Positions 19,810 through 29,241 of a stretch of DNA of 64,000 nt are shown here, in pieces (position 1 is the stretch's first letter; each line of letters opens with the position of its first letter). A program made the position numbers and the translations under genes. The stretch spans positions 17,627-81,626 of the forward strand of contig JAUXAN010000005.1 of assembly GCA_030619885.1 (NCBI GenBank), written 5' to 3'. Below the pieces are notes generated by a model. That model was not told the DNA's origin and did not search any database. It saw only the letters and a program-made list of their open reading frames with translations. This DNA is from a bacterium (GTDB lineage: Bacteria; Hydrothermota; DG-26; JAUXAN01).

Positions 19810-20202
19810 ATGTATTACGTTTACTTACTCAAAAGCATGAAAAGTGGAAGACTGTATATAGGTTGCACGGCCAACTTAGAGAAACGCCTTTATCAACATA
19901 ATGAAGGAAAGTCTGCTGCTACAAAGTCAGAAGCTCCGTTTGAATTGATCTACTTTGAGGGTTACAAGTCCAAGAAAGATGCCATATTACGCGAAAGGAG
20001 ATTAAAGCACCATGGTCAAGGTATTAGAAGATTGAGAGAGCGTCTTAAGGAGAGCATCAAGTTAGGCAACTTATGTGCGGGGAGGAAAGTCCGGGCTCCA
20101 CAGGGCAGGGTGCCTTCTAACGGAAGGATTTCGATGTGCAGTCGGAATGGAAAGTGCCACAGAAACGAGACGTCCCTATTCGGGGTCAAGGTGAAACAGT
20201 GA
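19810..20202 (+). CDS. GIY-YIG nuclease domain ORF nested in the rnpB P3 loop; the domain ends near 20063 and the frame continues into rnpB to a TGA at 20200
   Basis: MYYVYLLKSMKSGRLYIGCTANLEKRLYQHNEGKSAATKSEAPFELIYFEGYKSKKDAILRERRLK has the GIY-YIG tyrosines, Arg and Glu. No stop before 20200. Confidence 0.75.
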   Translation: MYYVYLLKSMKSGRLYIGCTANLEKRLYQHNEGKSAATKSEAPFELIYFEGYKSKKDAILRERRLKHHGQGIRRLRERLKESIKLGNLCAGRKVRAPQGRVPSNGRISMCSRNGKCHRNETSLFGVKVKQ

Positions 20203-20354
20203 GGTAAGAGCTCACTTTTATCTCTGGTAACAGGGATAGAGGTAAACCCCACCCGGAGCAAGACCAAATAGAGGACATAGGTTGCCCGCCTCAATGGTCC
20301 TCAGGTAGGTCGCACGATCTCACTGGTGACAGTGGGACAAGATTAATGATCACC

Positions 20355-20382
20355 ATCCCGCACATAAATTTATGTGTGGGAT
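20355..20382 (+). repeat. Hairpin inserted between P2 and P4 3' strands of rnpB
   Basis: ATCCCGCACATAAA/TTTATGTGTGGGAT; shares CCCGCACATAA with the P3 stem. Confidence 0.7.
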
Positions 20383-20484
20383 ACAGAACCCGGCTTACAG
20401 GTCTTCTCCATCTATTCTTTATCCGCGGTACTCGGTGTCCGCATCCGTCCATGCGGATCCAGAGATGGTATTCAGTGTTTTTCC

Positions 20485-20513
20485 TTGACAATCTCTTTCA
20501 AAATTTATATAAT
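20485..20513 (+). promoter_or_regulatory. Sigma70-type promoter of clpC
   Basis: TTGACA-17-TATAAT followed by AGGAGG and ATG at 20537. Confidence 0.8.
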
Positions 20514-20536
20514 AAATCGTTGATTAGGAGGTATGT

Positions 20537-22990
20537 ATGAATGACAGATTTACTGAAAGAGTAAGAAAAGTCCTTCACCTCGCGAGAGAGGAGTCTGCAA
20601 GACTTCACCATGATTATATAGGAACTGAACATATTCTTCTTGGCTTAATAAGAGAGGGTGAGGGGGTGGCTGCAATAGTAATGACAAATCTCGGATTGGA
20701 TTTGGAAACTTTGCGACAGGCGGTAGAAGATGCCGTAATTGTAGGTGGGGGAACGATGACCGTCGGCGAGATACCCCTAAACCAGAGTGCCAAGAATGCC
20801 CTTGAACTTTCGATTCGACAAGCAAAGAAATTTGGGCACAACTATGTAGGAACTGAACATCTGCTATTAGGACTTCTCCAAGAAACCAAAGGTGTAGCAG
20901 CGAGGGTATTAACAAGTCTTGGTCTCGATATAGAGATGGTGGAACGCGAAATTTTGAGACTTTTGGGTGGAGAGGACCAACTCTATAAAAAGAAAGGTAA
21001 GAAGAAATCGAAGACCCCAGCACTCGATACCTTTTGTAGAGACCTTACACAATTTGCAAAGGAAGGGAAACTCGACCCAATAGTTGGAAGAGGGAAGGAG
21101 ATGGAGAGAGTAATTCAAATCCTTTCCAGAAGGAAGAAGAACAATCCTGTCTTAATAGGTGAGCCGGGGACTGGAAAGACTGCTATCGTCGAAGGTCTTG
21201 CCCAGAAAGTAGTGGAAGGAAAGGTTCCCTTCGTATTGAGAAATAAACGAATATTACAATTAGATATGGCTGCTATAGTCGCAGGCACAAAATATAGAGG
21301 TCAGTTTGAAGAGAGGTTGAAATCGGTAATAAATGAGATCAGAAAAAGTACAAATGTTGTCATATTTATGGACGAACTCCATACCATTGTTGGGGCTGGT
21401 GCAGCTGAAGGAGCGATAGATGCATCGAATATGTTAAAACCTGCTCTCGCAAGAGGCGAACTCCAATGCATCGGCGCAACTACACTCGAGGAGCATCGCA
21501 AGTATATCGAAAAGGATGGAGCCCTCGAGAGAAGGTTTCAGACGATAATCATAGATCCACCATCGGTCGCAGAAACTATAAAGATATTGAAAGGGTTAAA
21601 AGAAAAATACGAACTTCATCATAGAGTTAAATATACAAATGATGCACTTATCGCTGCATCAAAACTCTCCAATAGATATATATCGGATAGATACTTACCT
21701 GATAAGGCGATAGATGTTATAGATGAAGCAGGTGCGAGGGTGAAACTTTCCATGATGCCAGAGTCTCCTGATATTAAGAAAGCCGAGAACGAATTGAAAA
21801 AGATAATCGAACAAAAGGAAAAAGCGGTTAAGGAACAGAATTTCGAGCAGGCAGCAAAATTGAGAGATAGACAGAAAGAAGTAGAAAATGAGATAGAAAA
21901 AGTTCAAAAAGAATGGGAAGAGAAGAGCGCGAAGATCGTTGGCGAGGTTACTGAGGAAGATATCTCATATGTGATATCAAGATGGACAGGGGTTCCTCTT
22001 ATCAAGTTAGAAGAGAAAGAACAGACAAGACTCCTGAAGATGGAAGAAGAATTGATGAAGGATGTAGTAGGACAGAATGAGGCGATTCAGGTGATTTCTA
22101 AGGCAATAAGAAGGTCAAGAGCAGGACTGAAGGATCCCAGAAGACCTATAGGCTCTTTCATCTTCTTAGGTCCCACAGGCGTAGGAAAGACCTATCTGGC
22201 AAGGATGCTTGCAAAATTTTTGTTTGATGATGAGGATGCCCTTGTCAGAATAGATATGTCCGAATATATGGAGAAATTTTCTGTCTCTCGACTGGTAGGT
22301 GCACCTCCTGGATATGTAGGTTACGAAGAAGGTGGACAACTTACAGAGAAAGTAAGAAGGAAACCATACTCCGTGGTTCTACTCGACGAGATTGAAAAGG
22401 CACATCCAGATGTCTTCAATATACTCCTTCAGGTTTTAGAAGACGGTCTTCTGACCGATAGCTTTGGAAGGAAAGTGAATTTCAAAAACACTGTGCTTGT
22501 GATAACCTCTAATATCGGTACCCGTGACATAAAGAAAGGTGTTTATTTAGGGTTTCATAAGGTTTCAGAAGATGGAAGTTATGAGAAGATGAAAGAAAAT
22601 CTTCTCAACCAGTTAAAGAACACCTTCAACCCTGAATTTTTAAACAGGATTGACGAAGCCTTAGTATTCAAACCACTGGGGGAAGTTGAAATGGAAAAAA
22701 TCGTAGATATAATCTTCAGTGAAGTTGCGGAGAGGATGAAGGATAAAGGAATAAGACTCTCTATAACAAAAGATGTTAAAAAACTTCTGGTGAAAGAGGG
22801 GTTCGACCCAAACTTTGGTGCACGCCCGTTGAAACGAGCCATTCAGCGGTTGATTGAAGACCCATTGTCAGAAGAACTGCTCTCAGGCAAGTTTGCAGAA
22901 ACTAACAAGATAAAACTGGATACAGAAGAGAACAAAATCATATTCATCGAAGAAAAGAAAAAAACGCTCGCCAGTCCTGGCCAAAAATGA
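20537..22990 (+). CDS. clpC: ATP-dependent Clp protease ATP-binding subunit ClpC
   Basis: Two N-terminal Clp repeats, [16 protein letters not shown] and [19 protein letters not shown] Walker A motifs, UVR-type linker [15 protein letters not shown]. Confidence 0.96.
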   Translation: MNDRFTERVRKVLHLAREESARLHHDYIGTEHILLGLIREGEGVAAIVMTNLGLDLETLRQAVEDAVIVGGGTMTVGEIPLNQSAKNALELSIRQAKKFGHNYVGTEHLLLGLLQETKGVAARVLTSLGLDIEMVEREILRLLGGEDQLYKKKGKKKSKTPALDTFCRDLTQFAKEGKLDPIVGRGKEMERVIQILSRRKKNNPVLIGEPGTGKTAIVEGLAQKVVEGKVPFVLRNKRILQLDMAAIVAGTKYRGQFEERLKSVINEIRKSTNVVIFMDELHTIVGAGAAEGAIDASNMLKPALARGELQCIGATTLEEHRKYIEKDGALERRFQTIIIDPPSVAETIKILKGLKEKYELHHRVKYTNDALIAASKLSNRYISDRYLPDKAIDVIDEAGARVKLSMMPESPDIKKAENELKKIIEQKEKAVKEQNFEQAAKLRDRQKEVENEIEKVQKEWEEKSAKIVGEVTEEDISYVISRWTGVPLIKLEEKEQTRLLKMEEELMKDVVGQNEAIQVISKAIRRSRAGLKDPRRPIGSFIFLGPTGVGKTYLARMLAKFLFDDEDALVRIDMSEYMEKFSVSRLVGAPPGYVGYEEGGQLTEKVRRKPYSVVLLDEIEKAHPDVFNILLQVLEDGLLTDSFGRKVNFKNTVLVITSNIGTRDIKKGVYLGFHKVSEDGSYEKMKENLLNQLKNTFNPEFLNRIDEALVFKPLGEVEMEKIVDIIFSEVAERMKDKGIRLSITKDVKKLLVKEGFDPNFGARPLKRAIQRLIEDPLSEELLSGKFAETNKIKLDTEENKIIFIEEKKKTLASPGQK

Positions 22991-23904
22991 GAGTTGGAAG
23001 AAATTTTAAAAATTTACCAAAGGACTCAGTTATCACCATGGGTTCTTTTGATGGGTGCCATTTAGGTCATCGGAAAATCGTATCCCAACTCGTCTCTGAA
23101 GCTAAAAAGAAAAATCGACAGAGCCTGATCCTAACCTTCGACCCACCGCCACAATTTTTCTTGAAAAAGAGTAAGATTTTAACCCTTGTTGAGGAGAAAA
23201 AACAGATATTTGAAAAGTTGAGACTGGACAATCTGTTGGTCATTAAATTTGATTCAAAAATTGCATCTAAAACAGCGGAAGAGTTTATTAGAGAAATCCT
23301 TGTTGACAAGTTATCCATATCTGATATTTTAGTAGGCTACGACCACAAATTTGGTAAAGAAAGAAAAGGAGACTTTTCACTTCTTAAAAAGTTAGGCAAG
23401 AAATACAACTTTGGTGTCAGTGCTGTTTCACCACAAAATCATAATGGTTCACCCATATCGAGCACAAGAATAAGAGATGCAATCCTCAAAGGGAAGATCG
23501 AAGAAGCGAACTCTCTACTTGGCAGACCTTACTCATTTCGAGGAAGGGTCTTCAAAGACAGAGAGAGGGGAAGAAAACTTCTCTATCCTACCTGCAATTT
23601 GAAAGTGAATGAAAAGAAATTGATACCCTGTATGGGTGTGTATGTTGTGTATGTTATTTGGAAAGGGAAAAGATTTGGTGGTATTATGAATATAGGGACA
23701 AGACCGACTTTTTCTAAATTGGGTAAGGTTTCGGTAGAGGTTCATATCTTCGATTTCAAAGAGAGATTATATGGAGAGACGATCGATGTTGAATGTGTTA
23801 AAAAAATAAGAGAAGAGCGAACATTCAAAGATGAACAATCGTTAAGACGCCAGATTGAAAAGGATGAAAAGATAGCAAGGGCAAGTATCGAGGTCGGCTC
23901 TTAG
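22987..23904 (+). CDS. ribF: Bifunctional riboflavin kinase/FAD synthetase
   Basis: VITMGSFDGCHLGHRKIV, PISSTRIRDAILKGKIEEANSLLGRPYSFRG, MNIGTRPTF. Confidence 0.94.
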   Translation: MRVGRNFKNLPKDSVITMGSFDGCHLGHRKIVSQLVSEAKKKNRQSLILTFDPPPQFFLKKSKILTLVEEKKQIFEKLRLDNLLVIKFDSKIASKTAEEFIREILVDKLSISDILVGYDHKFGKERKGDFSLLKKLGKKYNFGVSAVSPQNHNGSPISSTRIRDAILKGKIEEANSLLGRPYSFRGRVFKDRERGRKLLYPTCNLKVNEKKLIPCMGVYVVYVIWKGKRFGGIMNIGTRPTFSKLGKVSVEVHIFDFKERLYGETIDVECVKKIREERTFKDEQSLRRQIEKDEKIARASIEVGS

Positions 23905-23914
23905 AATCATTAAT

Positions 23915-24028
23915 ATGAAAATTATGAAAGAGATAGAAATTGAAGGCAAAAAGGCGATTGCATTATTTGATACTTATGTAATCCCCATTGATGATTTGGG
24001 AAGTATAGATGGAAAAGTCATTATTTAA
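23915..24028 (+). CDS. Small ORF (37 aa), hypothetical
   Basis: MKIMKEIEIEGKKAIALFDTYVIPIDDLGSIDGKVII*, between ribF and the YceD-like gene. Confidence 0.3.
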   Translation: MKIMKEIEIEGKKAIALFDTYVIPIDDLGSIDGKVII

Positions 24029-24036
24029 TTTGGGTT

Positions 24037-24540
24037 ATGAAAAAGATAAATGTTAGTGAACTTTTAGATGGCGAAAATAGATTGGACTTTTCTCTGCAAC
24101 CTTGTATAGATGGAATAGTTGACGAGGTTCACCCCGTTAGATGTTCACTATCTAACGGGGTAAAAGTAAACCTCTTGTTAACAAAGGCAGGCAAATCAAT
24201 TCATACCAGAGGAGATGTATGTTTCACCACTGAACTGGAATGTGCAAGATGCCTCAAAAAATTTGAAAAAGACTTTTCTGACTATATAGATATACGCTTT
24301 TTACCTTTCACGGAGGGCAAAGACGAGGTGAATGCCGAACTCACCGAAGAGGGTATGGGTGTAGCGTTTTACGAAGGCGATGAGATAGACCTGGAAAAGA
24401 TAGTAGTGGATACGGTCTTCCTCTCAATTCCTATGAAATCTCTGTGCAAAGTAGATTGCAAAGGATTGTGTCCAAAGTGTGGCAAGGATTTGAATGAAGG
24501 GGATTGCGACTGCACAGAAGGAAATACCGACTCGAGATGA
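24037..24540 (+). CDS. YceD/DUF177 family protein
   Basis: VCFTTELECARCLKKFEKDFSDYIDIRFLP and C-terminal CKVDCKGLCPKCGKDLNEGDCDC. Confidence 0.85.
   Translation: MKKINVSELLDGENRLDFSLQPCIDGIVDEVHPVRCSLSNGVKVNLLLTKAGKSIHTRGDVCFTTELECARCLKKFEKDFSDYIDIRFLPFTEGKDEVNAELTEEGMGVAFYEGDEIDLEKIVVDTVFLSIPMKSLCKVDCKGLCPKCGKDLNEGDCDCTEGNTDSR
24131..24161 (+). repeat. Palindrome inside the YceD-like CDS
   Basis: ACCCCGTTAGAT-GTTCACT-ATCTAACGGGGT, 12-bp perfect arms. Confidence 0.9.
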
Positions 24541-25106
24541 GGGAAAGATTGCCGAAAAAGTTTTTTTCCACAATTGTCATTGCGAGTAGGGAACAGGTAT
24601 GCCTGTTCCCTACAATCCTATTGCTCATGCTTGTAAGTTTGAATCTACATTCGGATGTGGGTGGTGGGGGTTCGCTCTCCTACTTCTCATTCGTGGGTGA
24701 TTGTGGAAGAGATGTAACCGGTGGCATCTATCCAGAACTGTGTGGAAAGAAAAGTTTTTCTCCCAGCGAGTCTCTCGAACTCAAAATAGGCGCTACAAAA
24801 CTGCGGGGCAGAGAGAATGAACATTATGCCCTTGTCCTTACTTCCTGCAAAGCCAATTTAATCCTCTCACCATTAGACAAATCCTACTTCATAAGATATG
24901 GAATATCTGTTTTCAACATTGACAGAGGAATATCTGACCACAGGGAGAAAGGAGTGAGTGGTGGATTTGTTTTCGGGTTGGGATACTCAATCCTAAAGAA
25001 GGAAAATTTTAAACTCAATCTTTCCATCAATTACTTCAAACTAATAGGAAAAGGAGGGTCTGCGGATGCCATATCGCTGGAACAGAGTATTATATATCTT
25101 CATTAG
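24537..25106 (+). CDS. Hypothetical secreted protein
   Basis: ATGA overlap with the upstream gene; hydrophobic N-terminus CLFPTILLLMLVSLNL; outer-membrane-like beta pattern. Confidence 0.55.
   Translation: MRERLPKKFFSTIVIASREQVCLFPTILLLMLVSLNLHSDVGGGGSLSYFSFVGDCGRDVTGGIYPELCGKKSFSPSESLELKIGATKLRGRENEHYALVLTSCKANLILSPLDKSYFIRYGISVFNIDRGISDHREKGVSGGFVFGLGYSILKKENFKLNLSINYFKLIGKGGSADAISLEQSIIYLH
24586..24613 (+). repeat. Palindromic repeat
   Basis: GTAGGGAACAGGTATGCCTGTTCCCTAC; near-identical copy at 32754-32781. Confidence 0.9.
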
Positions 25107-25719
25107 TATTGGCTTCATTTCAGGATGCAGTAGAAATCCTCTGGTGTATAGAACTGGTGCAAACTACCTTCCAATTGAAAACGCAGGTTCGAAGTGGATA
25201 TTCGAAACCGAAGATGGAAGGATACTAACTATGGAAACAGGAGGAAAAACTACAAAGGACGACCGTGACTGTTATATTATAGAAAATAATTACCGCACAG
25301 AATACTGGTATAAAACGACAGGCGAACTGTCAAAATATGTTACCCATACCATCCAATATGGGGGAGAAGATTTTCTACTAACAGAGAGATGGATGAAACA
25401 TTTAGAACTGCCCCTCATCCTCGGAAATTGTTGGGAAGATAGTTTTGAAATAGAAAAAACTATTCTTGGCGAAAAGATAAGACGAACGCTAAAGAGTAGA
25501 GGTGAAATTGAGGAGATAGAAGATTTGGTCGTCCCTGCAGGTAGATTTATGGAATGTTATAAAGTAAAAACAGAGATAATAATTGCAGATTCATCAGAAT
25601 TTTTCCCAAGTTTTTCTGATACATCAATTGTTTATGAATGGTATGGACCGAACATAGGAATTGTCAAAAAAATAGAAGATGGAGAAACGCAAAATCTAAT
25701 TGAATTTGAGATAAAGTAG
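25066..25719 (+). CDS. Hypothetical lipoprotein
   Basis: Lipobox FISGC after a hydrophobic stretch; overlaps the preceding gene. Confidence 0.6.
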   Translation: MPYRWNRVLYIFISIGFISGCSRNPLVYRTGANYLPIENAGSKWIFETEDGRILTMETGGKTTKDDRDCYIIENNYRTEYWYKTTGELSKYVTHTIQYGGEDFLLTERWMKHLELPLILGNCWEDSFEIEKTILGEKIRRTLKSRGEIEEIEDLVVPAGRFMECYKVKTEIIIADSSEFFPSFSDTSIVYEWYGPNIGIVKKIEDGETQNLIEFEIK

Positions 25720-25998
25720 AAGCAACCTAAAGGACAGACACAAGACTTGCCCCTGCGTGGTTGTCCAAAACAAAAATGGGTCCGAGTTTTTTTTGACGGA
25801 TAGTGACCACAACGATTTTTCTTTACCAAAAATTCACATTTCCTTTATACTCAGTTTATAATATATATATAAAAAAAGTAGAGATGGGAAAAGGTAAATT
25901 ACCTTACATTTTTTTTCTTGAAAAGTTTTTTGAAAACTTTAAAATAATAAGGAATTTATAAGTTTAGATGTTTTTGTATAGTATCCCCTTCCATATGA

Positions 25999-26026
25999 GT
26001 AGGGCAAGGCTAAAGCCTTGCCCTAT
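25999..26026. repeat. Palindromic intergenic repeat
   Basis: GTAGGGCAAGGCTAAAGCCTTGCCCTAT. Confidence 0.8.
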
Positions 26027-26459
26027 TTACTCAAATGTTTTTAAGGGATTATAAAATCTTTAAAAAGGGGGTGAGAGATAGTAGTTAGTATTTAGGGTAG
26101 ATTACCTCACATTTTTTCATTGACAAGTTTTTTGAAAACCTTAAAATAATGCGGTGTCAATGAGTTCGTTCACTCAAATATTTTTTATGGTGTTAGGAGC
26201 ATTCCTAATCAGTTGTTCTGACAAAGTTCCTTATACAGAATGTGAAGACTATAAAAGAGTTGGGAGAGAGAATGGGTGAGGGGTTTAAACTGATGAGAGA
26301 GGAAATGGATACAGGATTTAAACTGATGGACGAAAGGACAACGAAGATTGCCGAACTCATAGTTTCAGAAGGGGATAAGACAAGGGAGATTATAAAATTT
26401 TTAAAAAGGGGGTGAGAGAATAGTAGGCAGTAAGAAGTAGGCAATAAAAAACTAAACAA

Positions 26460-26506
26460 GGATCCAGGCTCAAGTATCCCATACGGGTTGTGAAACCAGG
26501 ATCCAG
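26460..26506 (+). repeat. 5'UTR repeat copy 1
   Basis: GGATCCAGGCTCAAGTATCCCATACGGGTTGTGAAACCAGGATCCAG, just before the RBS of the 26522 gene. Confidence 0.88.
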
Positions 26507-26521
26507 TTGAAGGGAGGTAAA

Positions 26522-29167
26522 ATGAGAAAAATTTTGTTTCTGTTTATTTTATTAAACCTGATAACAGCTGCGAACGGGGATAGTTTCTTTTTGGGCACCG
26601 AGTTCCCTTTCGATACGACCGCTTACTACATGCCGGAGACACATACCCAACAATACCCTGAGGTTGCTTTCGACGGAACAAACTACTTCGTTGTCTGGCA
26701 TGACTACCGAAACGGCAGCGACTATGACATCTACGGTGCAAGAATAGATACTACAGGTGAAGTGCTTGACCTTGTAGGAATTCCTATCTGCACAGAAGTT
26801 CAATCACAATACTATCCTACAGTTGCCTTCGATGGCACTAACTTTTTTGTAGTATGGCGGGATAGACGCATTGGACAGGACTACAAGGTGTATGGAGCAA
26901 GGGTTAGTCCCTCAGGCATAGTTTTAGACATTGATGGTATCCCTATCTGTACTACTCCCGATGACAAATACTATCCCAAGGTTGGTTTTAACGGAACTTG
27001 CTACTTAGTGGCATGGTATGAATGGTATAGTGATTCCTACTATGACATATACGGAGCAAGAGTATCTCCAGACGGAACTCTGTTGGACACTGACCCCATC
27101 CCTATCTGCACTGCACCGAGCTATCAATACCGACCTTCGGTCAGTTCTGATGGAACGAATTTTCTTGTAACCTGGTACGACCAGAGAACTGGTAATTTGG
27201 ACATATACGGAGCAAGAGTTGACAATGATGGGATGGTTTTGGATACAGCAGGAATAGTTATCTCTGATGCGACTAATTCTCAATACTACCCGAGGGTTGC
27301 CTTCGATGGAACAAACTATTTTGTTGTCTGGTATGACTATAGAAGCGTTAGTAGCTACGACATCTACGGTGCGAGGGTAGATACAGCAGGAACCCTGCTC
27401 GACAGTACTGGTATTGCTATTAACACCTCAGCAGGTCATCAATACCGACCAACCATTGCATTCGATGGTAATAACTACTTTGTGGCATGGTATTACAATA
27501 ACGATATTTATGGGACGAGGGTGGATACATCCGGAACAGTGCTTGACCCTGCTGGCGACACTATCTCCACTGCTCCTAACAACCAGCAGTGTCCAACAGT
27601 TGCTGGATGTGGTGAGAACTGGCTTTCAGTGTGGTATGACTACCGCAATGGCAACTGGGACATCTATGGTGCGAGGGTGGATACAGCAGGAGTGCTTTTA
27701 GATTCAACCGGGATTTCAGTCTCTACGGTTGGTAATACACAGTCACTTGCTGGTGTGGGTTTCGATGGGCTAAACTATCTTGCAGTGTGGCAGGATAACC
27801 GAGATGGTAATAATGACCATAATATCTATGGTGCGAGGGCAGATACATCGGGAACAGTATTGGATTTCACTGCAATCCCAATTTGCACAACTGCTAATCA
27901 TCAGTATTCACCTGCAGTTGGATTCGATGGAACCAACTATTTAGTGGTCTGGTATGGGTATCCGAGTGTGGTTTCGGACTATGAGATATGGGGAAGGAGA
28001 GTGGACAAATCTGGAGTGGTGGTAGATACCATCGATATCGAAATCTGTGCGGCAAATAACTACCAGCGATACCCGAAAGTTGGATTTGATGGAAATAACT
28101 ATTTGGTTGCATGGGAAGATGAGAGGTCAGGAGAATATGATATCTACGGTTCAAGGGTGGATACTTCTGGTACGGTTCTCGATACGATTGTTATATGTGA
28201 CCAAATATATGACCAGTATAACCCTGCAATCTATTTTGATGGAGAAGACTATCTGATTGTCTGGACTGACTACCGAAACGGAACTGACAAAGGAGACATC
28301 TATGGAGCGTTGATAGATACTGCAGGAACAGTTCTTGGAGAGATTGAAATATCCTGTGCTGTTATGGACCAGAGGGACCCAGAACTCGCATTCGATGGGG
28401 AAAATTACTTTATTGTATGGGAAGACTGGCGTGAAGGGGTTTGGTCTGTTTATGGGACTCGTGTGAGTAAGACGGGCGTGGTGCTTGATGGCGAAGGGAT
28501 TCCGATAGCAAATCTGCCAAACAGCGGTCAATCGAATCCTGCCGTCGTTTTCGATGGGACGGACTATATCGTATTTTGGCAGGACCTTCGCAGTTTCACC
28601 TACTACGATGTCTATGCCGCAAGGGTTGATACTGCTGGAGTCGTGCATACCCCTGATGGTGTGATCTTCACCGACAGTTTATCCCATCAGCACTCACCCC
28701 TACTTGTGCAGGGTTCTGACGGACAGTTACTTGCGGTCTATCAGAATTTCGATGCAGATTATAGTTCCTACAGAATATATGGAGAGTTATTCAGAGGGAG
28801 TGATATACCAATAACAGGGGTGGAAACGGATAGAGTAGTTGAAGGTTCAAGGTTAAAAGTAGTAAAATTGATGCAGAACTATCCAAATCCGTTCAATTCA
28901 ACTACAGTTATCAAATACATTGTCCCAGGAGTCGAGGAGTCAAAGAGTCAAGGAGTCGAGAAATCCTCAAATCTTTCCCTCAAGATTTATGATACGAGTG
29001 GAAGAGTTGTCCGTACTTTCCCGATAACCGATAACCGACAACCGATTACCGAAATGGTCTGGAATGGGTGTGCCGATTCAGGAGATAAACTGCCGAACGG
29101 GATTTATTTTTATAGAATAGAGATGGGAAAATATTCAGCGACAAGAAAGATGATTCTAATAAGATGA
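26522..29167 (+). CDS. Large secreted repeat protein with C-terminal sorting domain
   Basis: Signal peptide MRKILFLFILLNLITAANG; many repeats of VAFDGTNYFVVWxDYRNGxxYDIYGARVDTAGTVLD; QNYPNPFNSTTVIKY tail. Confidence 0.88.
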   Translation: MRKILFLFILLNLITAANGDSFFLGTEFPFDTTAYYMPETHTQQYPEVAFDGTNYFVVWHDYRNGSDYDIYGARIDTTGEVLDLVGIPICTEVQSQYYPTVAFDGTNFFVVWRDRRIGQDYKVYGARVSPSGIVLDIDGIPICTTPDDKYYPKVGFNGTCYLVAWYEWYSDSYYDIYGARVSPDGTLLDTDPIPICTAPSYQYRPSVSSDGTNFLVTWYDQRTGNLDIYGARVDNDGMVLDTAGIVISDATNSQYYPRVAFDGTNYFVVWYDYRSVSSYDIYGARVDTAGTLLDSTGIAINTSAGHQYRPTIAFDGNNYFVAWYYNNDIYGTRVDTSGTVLDPAGDTISTAPNNQQCPTVAGCGENWLSVWYDYRNGNWDIYGARVDTAGVLLDSTGISVSTVGNTQSLAGVGFDGLNYLAVWQDNRDGNNDHNIYGARADTSGTVLDFTAIPICTTANHQYSPAVGFDGTNYLVVWYGYPSVVSDYEIWGRRVDKSGVVVDTIDIEICAANNYQRYPKVGFDGNNYLVAWEDERSGEYDIYGSRVDTSGTVLDTIVICDQIYDQYNPAIYFDGEDYLIVWTDYRNGTDKGDIYGALIDTAGTVLGEIEISCAVMDQRDPELAFDGENYFIVWEDWREGVWSVYGTRVSKTGVVLDGEGIPIANLPNSGQSNPAVVFDGTDYIVFWQDLRSFTYYDVYAARVDTAGVVHTPDGVIFTDSLSHQHSPLLVQGSDGQLLAVYQNFDADYSSYRIYGELFRGSDIPITGVETDRVVEGSRLKVVKLMQNYPNPFNSTTVIKYIVPGVEESKSQGVEKSSNLSLKIYDTSGRVVRTFPITDNRQPITEMVWNGCADSGDKLPNGIYFYRIEMGKYSATRKMILIR

Positions 29168-29186
29168 AAAATCAAACCAGCATCCT

Positions 29187-29226
29187 GGATCCAGCATCCC
29201 ATACGGGTTGTGAAACCAGGATCCAG
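29187..29226 (+). repeat. 5'UTR repeat copy 2
   Basis: GGATCCAGCATCCCATACGGGTTGTGAAACCAGGATCCAG before the RBS of the 29242 gene. Confidence 0.88.
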
Positions 29227-29241
29227 AGAAGGAGGTAAAAA

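Larger units (their letters stand above)
19766..20415 (+). ncRNA. rnpB: RNase P RNA (bacterial type A), interrupted in P3 by a GIY-YIG ORF
   Basis: GAGGAAAGTCCGGGCTCCACAGGGCAGGGTGC (20082), GGTAAACCCCACCCGGAGCAAGACCAAATAG, ACAGAACCCGGCTTA. P1 GGATGGAGGAGAT pairs with GTCTTCTCCATCT; P2 GGTGATC pairs with GATCACC; P3 CCCCGCACATAAGTTGCC (19791-19808) pairs with GGCAACTTATGTGCGGGG (20065-20082). Confidence 0.92.

Noticed and set aside
19804-20082. The rnpB P3 arm contains GTTAGGC (20061) and GTTGCCTA, which looks like an attC core; the insert might be an integron cassette.
   Set aside because: The GTTAGGC lies at the wrong end and orientation compared with the true modules, and no R/L box pair is present. 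The stem is explained by P3 itself.
20346-20540. 64-aa ORF on + after rnpB.
   Set aside because: Overlaps the 3' end of rnpB and the clpC promoter; no homology-like features.
26544-28648. Multiple antisense and alternate-frame ORFs inside the large repeat protein gene.
   Set aside because: They repeat because the sense gene repeats; no independent evidence of coding.
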